Shown: positions 6,931 through 14,211 of the stretch, piece after piece
Numbering within the stretch: position 1 is the stretch's first letter
Layout of the letters: every line of letters begins with the position of its first letter
Source of the DNA: Proteobacteria bacterium UBA6920
GTDB lineage: Bacteria > Pseudomonadota > Gammaproteobacteria > SG8-11
DNA: 14,211 bases
Reading direction: 5' to 3'
Assembly: GCA_002448875.1 (NCBI GenBank)
Contig: DKAS01000237.1
Span: 1 to 14,211, forward strand
Made by a program: the position numbers and the translations under genes
The notes under the pieces: model-generated
What the model was told of the DNA's origin: nothing
Database searches by the model: none
Seen by the model: only the letters and a program-made list of their open reading frames with translations

Positions 6931-7686
6931 TCAACCCAGGATCAGTTTGCTGCCGATCAGCAGGGTGACCACCTCGAATACCCGTTTGATCCAGCGATTG
7001 CCTTTGCTGATCGCCAGGTGCGCTCCCAGGTAACCGCCCAGCAGGGAGCCAGCCAGCAGCGGCGGCAGCCAGTCCCAGGCGATATTGCCCAGCCAGCCCA
7101 AGGTCACGGCGCCGGTGCCGTTCCAGAACATGCCGACCAGAATCAAGGTATTGGCCACCGCCAGTTTGTAGTCCAGACCGAACCAGCGTACCAGCCACAG
7201 GGTGACGAACAGGCCGGTACCCGAGGTCAGGGAGCCATTGAGAATACCCAGAAAAAACAATACGCTGCCGCCAATGATGAAGCCACGCCGGTCACGGTGC
7301 CGCGCTTCCACCCGTTGTCCGAGCTCAGGCTTGAACAGGGAATACAGCCCCAGCCCCAGGGTCAGTACCCCCAGTGCCAGTTTGGCCTGGCGATCCGGAA
7401 CGGTAAGGATGAAACTGGCGCCCAGCACCACCCCCGGAATACCGCACAGCAGCATGATCAGGACAAAACGGCGATCCAGGGCGCCTTCGCGCAGATTGCG
7501 TACCGTGGCGCCCAGGCCCAGCGCGACGGTGGCCACCTTGTGGGTGGCCAGGGCAACGCCAAAAGACAGGCCGAGGAAAATCAACACCGGAAACTGAATC
7601 AGACCCGCCCCACCGCCGGCGAAAGCGGAAAACGCGTTGGCGACCAGGGAAATGACGAACAGCAGGGCGGCGTTGATCCAGTCCAT
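6931..7686 (-). CDS. TauE/SafE-family membrane permease
   Basis: A 251-residue hydrophobic protein of the TauE/SafE (DUF81) family. Members are inner-membrane proteins proposed to export or import sulfur-containing or organic anions such as sulfite, sulfoacetate or taurine breakdown products; the substrate here cannot be told. Around eight hydrophobic segments are visible, starting about 5-24, 28-46, 48-62, 74-95, 101-118, 136-165, 176-198 and 206-224. Family features are AGGGAGLIQFPVLIFLG near the N-terminus and the repeat-like GILNGSLTSGTGLFVTL in the second half. The ATG at 7684-7686 is chosen because the segment upstream of it runs into the argB end and is not hydrophobic. It lies 17 bases after the argB stop and is likely co-transcribed with it. 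Confidence 0.88.
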   Translation of the reverse strand: MDWINAALLFVISLVANAFSAFAGGGAGLIQFPVLIFLGLSFGVALATHKVATVALGLGATVRNLREGALDRRFVLIMLLCGIPGVVLGASFILTVPDRQAKLALGVLTLGLGLYSLFKPELGQRVEARHRDRRGFIIGGSVLFFLGILNGSLTSGTGLFVTLWLVRWFGLDYKLAVANTLILVGMFWNGTGAVTLGWLGNIAWDWLPPLLAGSLLGGYLGAHLAISKGNRWIKRVFEVVTLLIGSKLILG

Positions 7687-7703
7687 GGGCAAGGGGGTGA
7701 CCC

Positions 7704-8672
<969 letters not shown>

Positions 8673-8737
8673 CTAGGCGGGCCAATCTTATGAAATCCAA
8701 AAGAATATGGAAACGGTTTTAAGTTTATTTAGAAAAA

Positions 8738-8815
8738 TATTCGGGAACAATGCTTTGCAATTCATTAATAATATTTGAATTCAATAACTTAGGCCTATAT
8801 AACGAATCCCGAATA
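8738..8815. repeat. 9-bp inverted repeat around a promoter
   Basis: TATTCGGGA (8738-8746) and TCCCGAATA (8807-8815) are exact reverse complements, 60 bases apart. The right arm overlaps the predicted start of transcription of the upstream promoter (8775-8803), and the left arm lies about 30 bp before its -35. The layout would suit two half-sites or two operators of a regulator; no known consensus is recognised. Confidence 0.5.
8775..8803 (+). promoter_or_regulatory. Candidate upstream sigma70 promoter for the transglycosylase gene
   Basis: TTGAAT (8775-8780), a 17-bp spacer and TATAAC (8798-8803). The -35 matches four of six consensus bases and the -10 five of six at the best spacing. Transcription would begin near 8810, making a leader of roughly 260 bases. 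It may be an alternative to the stronger promoter at 8935-8964. Confidence 0.4.
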
Positions 8816-8934
8816 GCAAATAACCCTAGCAGATAACTAGGATGGGATCTATGTATTTGTACCGCCGCTGAATTTCCAATTTGCCAACGCTGCCACAAAA
8901 AAAATCTGGGACAATTTCCACAGTTGTGATGGAG

Positions 8935-8964
8935 TTGGCATATTATGTCAAACCGAGATATAAT
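8935..8964 (+). promoter_or_regulatory. Strong candidate sigma70 promoter for the transglycosylase gene
   Basis: TTGGCA (8935-8940), an 18-bp spacer and a perfect TATAAT (8959-8964). Predicted start is near 8971, giving a leader of about 100 bases to the ATG at 9070. It is the best promoter match in the window and points only toward the lytic transglycosylase gene. Confidence 0.65.
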
Positions 8965-8970
8965 TCATCC

Positions 8971-9069
8971 AGATTTAGTAAGGCTATCGAGTTATCTTTA
9001 CGGACATTACCCAGGTTATGGGTCCCGGGTAAAAGGAAGTAAAAGAGCTTTATCTAAGGGGTAATTGTT
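8971..9069 (+). promoter_or_regulatory. Structured leader of the lytic transglycosylase mRNA (tentative)
   Basis: The predicted leader contains a short hairpin, ACCCA (9009-9013) with TGGGT (9019-9023), whose left arm can instead pair as TACCC (9008-9012) with GGGTA (9027-9031). Two GTAAAAG copies follow (9029-9035, 9039-9045), then the Shine-Dalgarno AAGGGG (9056-9061), eight bases before the ATG. GGA motifs occur at 9002-9004 and 9035-9037. It matches no riboswitch class that I recognise; post-transcriptional control is only a possibility. Confidence 0.25.
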
Positions 9070-9900
9070 ATGCAAAGCGACAAGAGTAAGACCATGGCCA
9101 TCAGGACGGCGCCCTGCCCGGCGGTAAAATCCTTCGTATTCGTGTTCCTCACTTTCGTATCCCTGTTTTCCCTGCACGCGGTGGCAAAACATGTGATCGA
9201 CGGCAGTCTGCCGATCATGCCCGAGGCGGGCGCGAATCCGGTGGCGGACGTGGTAGAGCAGCAAGCCGCGGTGACCGGGGACGATCAGGGGGCGGGCAAG
9301 CCGGAGGGCGAATTTACCCTTTCCCGGCCGGTTTATGCGGGCACGGAGGCCACTGAAGTTACCGCCCTGTGGAATCCCCTGTCTAAGACTTATCTAACCG
9401 AGGAGCAGACCCGGCTGTTGATGCTGGCCTTCGATATCGGCTACAAACACGGAGGTATCCAGCAGGCTAAGCTGGTGCAGGCTACCATGATGCAGGAAAC
9501 CATCGCCGGACTGATGGGACGCATCGGCCATCTGTCAGCGCCGGTGGGCAAGCGTTCCTACGGGGTGATGCAGGTCAAGGTCAGCGCCGCCAGCGACGTG
9601 CTGCGCCTGCACCACGAGCTGGGTGAATTCAAGTCGGAAGAGGAGTTGATCGCCAAGCTCATTACCGATGACGAGTTCAACATCAATATTGCCTCCCTGT
9701 TCATGATGCACCTGCGCAAATTCACCGATACGGATGCCCAGGCATTGATGGCGTACAATATTGGCTTGAGCGGCGCCAAGCGCCAGAAAGACCACTCCAG
9801 TTTTGCCTATGTCCAGGGAGTGCGCCGCTTCTACCAGGAAGTGATTCTGCCCTTCAACGAGAAATACCGGGCCGAGTACAGCAGCTCCTCGCCGGTATAA
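9070..9900 (+). CDS. Secreted SLT-family lytic transglycosylase
   Basis: A 276-residue protein predicted to cleave the glycan strands of peptidoglycan in the periplasm. A basic N-terminus, a hydrophobic run (21-39) and HAVA before K40 make a Sec signal peptide. A low-complexity linker (about 50-100) follows, then a catalytic domain of about 170 residues. Motifs are QETIAG with the likely acid Glu143, SYGVMQVK (163-170), FNINIASLFMMHL (203-215), AYNIG (228-232) and a late FAYVQGVRRFY; these are the ES, GxMQ and AYN-type motifs of goose-lysozyme-like SLT domains. ATG 9070 is supported by AAGGGG eight bases upstream; a second ATG eight codons in is possible. It is on the opposite strand to both neighbours, with its own strong promoter. 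It is not a recognised Mlt type; a role in septum, envelope remodelling or machine assembly is open. Confidence 0.82.
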   Translation: MQSDKSKTMAIRTAPCPAVKSFVFVFLTFVSLFSLHAVAKHVIDGSLPIMPEAGANPVADVVEQQAAVTGDDQGAGKPEGEFTLSRPVYAGTEATEVTALWNPLSKTYLTEEQTRLLMLAFDIGYKHGGIQQAKLVQATMMQETIAGLMGRIGHLSAPVGKRSYGVMQVKVSAASDVLRLHHELGEFKSEEELIAKLITDDEFNINIASLFMMHLRKFTDTDAQALMAYNIGLSGAKRQKDHSSFAYVQGVRRFYQEVILPFNEKYRAEYSSSSPV

Positions 9901-9956
9901 CCTACTCGCGCGTGCTTGGCGCCCTTTTTGCGTTCTATTGGCGGGACCAGGTAGGG

Positions 9957-11333
9957 TCAGAACGGCAGAGTGATATCGGCCTTGACGCTCAACATCAGCT
10001 GGCGGAACGCGTCCTGAATGCGTATCAGCGCCTCTGGGGTGTGGCCCTCGAAGCGAATGACCAGGGAAGGCGTGGTATTGGAAGCGCGCACCAGTCCAAA
10101 ACCGTCGCTGAAATCCACGCGCAGGCCATCAATGGTCGTGATCTGGGCGTCGGCAAAGCGTGCTGCCTTGACCAGGTCCGCGACGAACGCGAAATGCTCA
10201 CCTTCGCGCATGTGCACGTTGAGCTCCGGCGTGTTCACGCTGTCCGGCAGGGCGTCGAAGATGCTGTCGGCGTCACGGGGGTCCTTGGCCAGAATTTCGA
10301 TCAGGCGCGCCGCGGTGTAGGTGGCGTCGTCGAAACCGTACCAGCGTTCCTTGAAAAATATGTGACCACTCATTTCCCCGGCCAGCGGCGCTCCGGTTTC
10401 CTTCAGTTTGGCCTTGACCAGCGAATGGCCAGTACGCCACATCAGGGGCTGGCCGCCGTGCTGGCGGATCACCTGCGGCAGATTGGTGGTGCATTTGATG
10501 TCGAAAATGATGGTCGCGCCCGGGTTGCGTTGCAGGATATCCATCGCGTACAGCATCATCTGCCGGTCCGGCCAGATGATTTTGCCCTGTGGTGTGACCA
10601 CGCCCAGACGATCGCCATCGCCGTCGAACGCCAGACCGATATCTGCGCCCAGCGCCTGGACGCTGGCGATGAGGTCGGCCAGATTCTCGGGTTTGCTCGG
10701 ATCCGGGTGGTGATTGGGAAAATTGCCGTCGATTTCACAGAACAGGGGGGTGACCTGGCAGCCTAGATTGCGCAGCAATTGCGGCGCGACGCCGCCGCTG
10801 ACGCCGTTGCCGCAGTCCACTACGATTTTCATGGCGCGCGCGGGGCGAATATCGTCGCTGATCCGCTTGATATAGGCATCGATGATTTGCGCCTGGCGTA
10901 TTGCGCCGCTGCCGGAGCGATAGTCGCCGGTTTCGACGCGACGGCGCAGGGCCTGAATCGCCTCGCCAGCGAGTGTGGTGCCGCCGATCACCATTTTCAG
11001 GCCGTTATAGTCCGGGGGGTTGTGGCTGCCGGTAACGGCAATGCAGGTGCCGCACTGAAAATGATTGGCAGCAAAATAGACCACCGGCGTGGGCGCCATG
11101 CCGACATCGATGACCTGCATGCCGCTGTCGACCAGGCCCTGCATCAGGCTTTGCGCCAGTTGCGGTCCGGAATTGCGGCCATCGCGGCCGACGACGACGG
11201 TGGTTTGCCCCTGTTGCCCGGCTTCCGAGCCGAAGGCCTGGCCGATGGCGCGAACAAGATCGGGTGTCAGTGCCTTGCCGACGATACCGCGAATATCGTA
11301 AGCCTTGAAGATTTCAACGGGTATTTTTTGCAC
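9957..11333 (-). CDS. algC: Phosphomannomutase/phosphoglucomutase (AlgC type)
   Basis: Interconverts hexose 1- and 6-phosphates (mannose and glucose) to feed exopolysaccharide and LPS synthesis. At 458 residues it matches AlgC of Pseudomonas (463). The phosphoserine loop is TGSHNP (101-106, Ser103), the metal loop DGDGDR (237-242), the sugar-binding loop GEMSGH (319-324) and the phosphate-binding RASNTTPSL (416-424). The start is GTG (11331-11333), giving MQKIPVEIFKAYDIRGIVG, the right N-terminus for the family; a GGA about eight bases upstream is the only ribosome-site signal. It begins 24 bases after the dut stop and is likely co-transcribed with it, as in Pseudomonas dut-algC-argB. Some family members act as phosphoglucosamine mutase, but the motifs are closer to AlgC. 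Confidence 0.94.
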   Translation of the reverse strand: MQKIPVEIFKAYDIRGIVGKALTPDLVRAIGQAFGSEAGQQGQTTVVVGRDGRNSGPQLAQSLMQGLVDSGMQVIDVGMAPTPVVYFAANHFQCGTCIAVTGSHNPPDYNGLKMVIGGTTLAGEAIQALRRRVETGDYRSGSGAIRQAQIIDAYIKRISDDIRPARAMKIVVDCGNGVSGGVAPQLLRNLGCQVTPLFCEIDGNFPNHHPDPSKPENLADLIASVQALGADIGLAFDGDGDRLGVVTPQGKIIWPDRQMMLYAMDILQRNPGATIIFDIKCTTNLPQVIRQHGGQPLMWRTGHSLVKAKLKETGAPLAGEMSGHIFFKERWYGFDDATYTAARLIEILAKDPRDADSIFDALPDSVNTPELNVHMREGEHFAFVADLVKAARFADAQITTIDGLRVDFSDGFGLVRASNTTPSLVIRFEGHTPEALIRIQDAFRQLMLSVKADITLPF

Positions 11334-11357
11334 GACGGAATTCCGAAATAATACTGC

Positions 11358-11825
11358 TCAATGACGCCCGGAGTGGCCGAAGCCGCCGTCGCCGCGATGG
11401 CTTTGCCGGAAGTCCTGCACCACCTCGAATTGGGCTTGTACCACGGGCACGAACACCAGTTGCGCGATGCGCTCGCCGACGTTGATGGTGAAACTGTCGC
11501 CGCCCCGGTTCCAGCAGGAAACGAACAACTGGCCCTGGTAATCGGAATCGATCAGGCCGACCAGATTGCCCAGGACGATGCCATGCTTGTGACCCAGGCC
11601 GGAGCGGGGCAGGACCACGGCCGCCAGACCGGGGTCGGCGATGTGTATCGCCATACCGGTGGGGATCAGGTGTGACTGTCCCGGCTCGATAACCAGGGGT
11701 TCATCAAGGCAGGCACGCAAATCCATGCCCGCTGAACCCGTGGTGGCGTAAGTCGGCAGCGGAAACGTCGTGCCGATCCTGGAATCGAGTATTTTCAACT
11801 GAATTTTCTGTTCGCTTGTCTGCAT
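11358..11825 (-). CDS. dut: Deoxyuridine 5'-triphosphate nucleotidohydrolase (dUTPase)
   Basis: Hydrolyses dUTP to dUMP and pyrophosphate, keeping uracil out of DNA and supplying dTMP synthesis; a homotrimer in this family. The 155-residue product carries all five trimeric dUTPase motifs: AGMDL (32-36), PRSGLG (73-78), [10 protein letters not shown] (90-99), GERIAQLV (117-124) and the C-terminal glycine-rich [10 protein letters not shown] (144-153) that closes over the active site. A G-rich Shine-Dalgarno lies just before the ATG at 11823-11825. It sits 20 bases after the stop of the second M16 gene and 24 bases before algC, on the same strand; dut-algC is a conserved pair in pseudomonads. 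Confidence 0.97.
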   Translation of the reverse strand: MQTSEQKIQLKILDSRIGTTFPLPTYATTGSAGMDLRACLDEPLVIEPGQSHLIPTGMAIHIADPGLAAVVLPRSGLGHKHGIVLGNLVGLIDSDYQGQLFVSCWNRGGDSFTINVGERIAQLVFVPVVQAQFEVVQDFRQSHRGDGGFGHSGRH

Positions 11826-11845
11826 TTTCCCCCCGTCTGCCGGCG

Positions 11846-13162
11846 TTAACCTTTGGCGCCGACGACTACGACCGCCATTTTGTCAGGATTGACCCGGCGT
11901 TTGAAGGCGTCCTTGATCTGTTCCAGGGTTATCGCCTGGATCTTGTCGTTGAACTTGTCGAGATAGTCCAGCGGCAGATTATAGAAGCCTATCATGGCGA
12001 CGTACTCCACGATCTTGTTATTGCTGGAAACGCGCAAGGGAAAGCCACCGGTGAGGTTTTTCTTGGCGGCATCGACCTCCGCCGCGGTCGGGCCGTCGGC
12101 GATGAAATCGCGCAGTGTCTGCTGTAATACCTTCAAGGCTTCGTCCCGGCTGTTATTCGCGGTCTGCAAACCAAGAATATAGGGTCCGGTCTGTCGCATC
12201 GGCAGGAAGTAGCTGTAGGCGCTATAGGACAAACCGCGCTTTTCTCGGATTTCATCGCTGATGCGAGATACCAGGCCATTGCCGCCGAGGATGTGATTGC
12301 CCAGGTAGAGGGCGAAATAGTCCGGATCGTTGCGCTTCAGCCCCGGTTGGCCGACCAGAATATGACTCTGCGTCGACGGGTGTTCGATGAACTGGGAACC
12401 TACCGACACGGTCGCCGTCTGGTCCGCGATCAGCGGCGCCGCTTCGCCCGCCGGCAGTTTGCCGACCAGGGTTTCCGCCAGTTTCTTCGCATTGGCCGTG
12501 TTGACATTACCGACGATGGCTATGACGCAGTTGCGCGCCACATAGTATTTTTTGTAGAACCCGAGCAGGTCGTCGCGGCTGAGGTTGCGCACCGTTTCCT
12601 CGTTGCCTTCGGGCACGGTCGCGTAGGGGTGGGTGCCGTAGAGCATCTGGAAGAACTCTTCCTCGGCAATGTCATCGGGCGACTGTTTACGGCTCTTCAG
12701 GGCGACCAGCAGGCGATTTTTCTCGCGATTGAAGGCGTCTTCGGGGAACGTGGGCTGGCTGAGAATCGAAGCGACGAGCGCGGCGGCGCTGTTGAGATAC
12801 CGGGGCTCCGCCAGGGTGCGCAGGGTGAATTCGGCCACATCGCGCTCGGAACTGTTGCCGGTCTGGGCGCCGATGGCTTCGAATTTCTCCGCCAGGTCAT
12901 CGGCGTTGAGATCCGCTGCGCCTTCGGGCATCACGGCATTGGTCAGCAATGCCAGGCCATTCTTGCCTTGATCGCGGGCCGCGCCGGCGTCAAACCAGAT
13001 CTGCACATCCACCATCGGCAGTTCATTGGCTTCGACGAAATACACGCGAGCGCCGTTGCCGGTCTGCCAGTTCTGTATTTTGGGCGCGGCCAGGGTCTGA
13101 TCAGCGGCCAACAATCCGCTTAATCCAACGCAGAGCCCAAAGATAATTTTACCGTAGTACAT
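11846..13162 (-). CDS. M16-family peptidase subunit lacking the zinc motif
   Basis: A 438-residue M16-type protein with a signal peptide ([26 protein letters not shown], likely cut before P27), so periplasmic. It has two repeated M16 domains but no HxxEH: the equivalent region reads [13 protein letters not shown] (69-81), so it cannot bind the catalytic zinc. It keeps the Arg/Tyr pair that helps bind substrate (R306 and Y313 in [13 protein letters not shown]). In known bacterial M16B pairs one subunit holds the zinc and the other supplies this pair, so it is probably the non-catalytic half of a heterodimer with the gene upstream. The ATG at 13160-13162 is chosen because GGAGG lies six bases before it and the signal peptide starts there; it overlaps the upstream gene by 14 bases. 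Confidence 0.9.
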   Translation of the reverse strand: MYYGKIIFGLCVGLSGLLAADQTLAAPKIQNWQTGNGARVYFVEANELPMVDVQIWFDAGAARDQGKNGLALLTNAVMPEGAADLNADDLAEKFEAIGAQTGNSSERDVAEFTLRTLAEPRYLNSAAALVASILSQPTFPEDAFNREKNRLLVALKSRKQSPDDIAEEEFFQMLYGTHPYATVPEGNEETVRNLSRDDLLGFYKKYYVARNCVIAIVGNVNTANAKKLAETLVGKLPAGEAAPLIADQTATVSVGSQFIEHPSTQSHILVGQPGLKRNDPDYFALYLGNHILGGNGLVSRISDEIREKRGLSYSAYSYFLPMRQTGPYILGLQTANNSRDEALKVLQQTLRDFIADGPTAAEVDAAKKNLTGGFPLRVSSNNKIVEYVAMIGFYNLPLDYLDKFNDKIQAITLEQIKDAFKRRVNPDKMAVVVVGAKG

Positions 13163-14211
13163 TGCCGCCTCCGTTGGAAGAAGTTTTGACCGCGTTGGCG
13201 CCATCGAGCGGCTGGGGGTCCAGCTCGGCAATGGTCAGCAGGTCGTCATTCAGGTATTTGCGCGCCACCTGCAGCACCTGCTGGGCGGTGACGGCATTGA
13301 TCTTTTCCACGTACTTATCCATCAGCTGCCAGTCCAGATCGACGGTGGCCATCTGGCCCAGCTGCATGGCCTGGTAAAACACCGAATCCCGCTCGTAAAC
13401 CTTGCCGGCGACCACCTGCGCTTTGACCCGATCCAGCTCGCTGCTGGAGACTTCGTTTTTCTTCAGGTCGTCCAGCTGGTCCTGAATGGCCTGTTCCAGC
13501 AGTTCCACGCTGTGCCCTTCGGCCGGGGTGCCGCTGATGGTCAGCAGCTCGTCCAGGCGGGAATAGGGATCGTAACTGGCGCCGATGCCGCTGGCGATTT
13601 CCTGGCCCCGCACCAGATTCTTGGAGAAACGCGCGCTGTTGCCGCCGTCGAGGATGGAGGCCAGGACGTCGAGGGCATAGGGTTCCCAGTCGGTTTTCGC
13701 CGTGCGCACCACCGGTACTTTGTAGCCCATGATCAGGTGCGGCAATTCCGCCGGCGCTTTCACCGTGATATGCCGCATGCCTTTGTGTTCCACCTCCCGC
13801 TGCGGTTTGACCGGCGGTATGGTTATCTTCTCCAGCGGCCCGAAGTATTGCTTGGCCAGCTTTAACACCTCCTGTGGATCGACATCGCCGACCACTACCA
13901 GCGTGGCGTTATTGGGACCATAGTAGGAATTGTACCAGCCCTGCAAGTCGTCCAGGGTCATGGACTCGAGGTCCTCCATCCAGCCAATGACCGGATGATG
14001 GTACGGGCTGTTGACATAGGCGGTAGCGGCGAAGCGCTCATAGGTCAGTGCGGTGGGTTTGTCCTCGGTGCGCATGCGCCGCTCCTCCATCACCACCCGG
14101 ATCTCGGCGGCGAACTCCTTGTCGGTGAGCGCAAGGTTGGCCATGCGGTCGGCTTCCAGCCGCATCATTTCCGGCAGCGCGCGCTTGGGCACGATCTGGA
14201 AATAGGCGGTG
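13149..14211 (-). CDS. M16-family zinc peptidase subunit (C-terminal part, cut by window edge)
   Basis: The frame is open to the right edge and encodes the last 353 or so residues of an M16 peptidase, an envelope protease that degrades short peptides or misfolded segments. It begins TAYFQIVPKRALPEMMRLEADRMANLAL, the segment that follows the zinc motif in active family members, and continues with MEERRMRTEDKP, whose first Glu of EERR is expected to be the distal zinc ligand. The HxxEH itself lies outside the window. YHHPVIGWMEDLESMTLDDLQGWYNSYYGPNNATLVVVGDVDP is the usual domain-1 end. The second domain has VRGQEIASGIGASY where active single-chain enzymes have an Arg/Tyr pair; the Tyr is missing. 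Stop overlaps the start of the partner gene, so the two are translationally linked. Confidence 0.92.
   Translation of the reverse strand, partial: TAYFQIVPKRALPEMMRLEADRMANLALTDKEFAAEIRVVMEERRMRTEDKPTALTYERFAATAYVNSPYHHPVIGWMEDLESMTLDDLQGWYNSYYGPNNATLVVVGDVDPQEVLKLAKQYFGPLEKITIPPVKPQREVEHKGMRHITVKAPAELPHLIMGYKVPVVRTAKTDWEPYALDVLASILDGGNSARFSKNLVRGQEIASGIGASYDPYSRLDELLTISGTPAEGHSVELLEQAIQDQLDDLKKNEVSSSELDRVKAQVVAGKVYERDSVFYQAMQLGQMATVDLDWQLMDKYVEKINAVTAQQVLQVARKYLNDDLLTIAELDPQPLDGANAVKTSSNGGGNVLR

Noticed and set aside
8816..8934. Small RNA or tRNA-like gene in the AT-rich region
   Set aside because: Only a five-base-pair hairpin (CCTAG/CTAGG) is visible; no cloverleaf, T-loop or terminator.
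8971..9069. Cyclic-di-GMP (GEMM) or other known riboswitch before the transglycosylase gene
   Set aside because: None of the conserved core bases of GEMM or any other class I know could be matched; only short hairpins are present.
9912..11351. Plus-strand open frames opposite algC
   Set aside because: Shadow frames of a gene whose catalytic loops are all visible; low-complexity His/Ala/Gly/Gln-rich translations.

Overview
The window reads as a chromosomal housekeeping region of a GC-rich gammaproteobacterium. Two blocks match gene neighbourhoods known from Pseudomonas and relatives: pilT / yggS-proC-yggT-yggU, and dut-algC-argB with pyrE and a Crc/exonuclease III homologue. No rRNA, tRNA, CRISPR array, transposase or phage structural gene was seen. 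The genus cannot be named from this sequence alone.

Layout. Positions 1-517 (-) hold the N-terminal half of PilT, cut by the window edge. Divergent from it are yggS, proC, yggT and yggU (735-3205, +). A 190-bp AT-richer gap follows, then a single large dynamin-like GTPase gene (3396-5354, +). Convergent with that is an exonuclease III/Crc-family gene (5365-6138, -), divergently paired with pyrE (6257-6901, +) across a 19-bp perfect palindrome. Next come a TauE/SafE-type permease and argB (6931-8597, -), probably one transcription unit read argB first. Then comes an AT-rich, dyad-rich non-coding stretch of about 470 bp (8598-9069) with two good sigma70-type promoters pointing at a secreted SLT-type lytic transglycosylase gene (9070-9900, +). 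The rest, on the minus strand, is a tightly spaced series read from the right edge: an M16 peptidase subunit (partial), a second M16 subunit without the zinc motif, dut, and the phosphomannomutase/phosphoglucomutase gene algC.

How the genes work together. Most are core functions: twitching motility (pilT), PLP homeostasis and proline synthesis (yggS, proC), pyrimidine supply (pyrE, dut), arginine synthesis (argB), sugar-phosphate supply for surface polysaccharide (algC) and DNA repair (exonuclease III). The two M16 proteins look like the halves of one heterodimeric peptidase. The less ordinary items are four. The lone dynamin-like protein has no partner gene and an altered P-loop. The Crc-position protein keeps every exonuclease III catalytic residue that Pseudomonas Crc has lost. 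The lytic transglycosylase and its AT-rich promoter region split the usual algC-argB adjacency. The dyad lies between pyrE and the exonuclease gene. I see no clear new multi-gene system; the dynamin gene and the 8.6-9.9 kb insert are the best leads.
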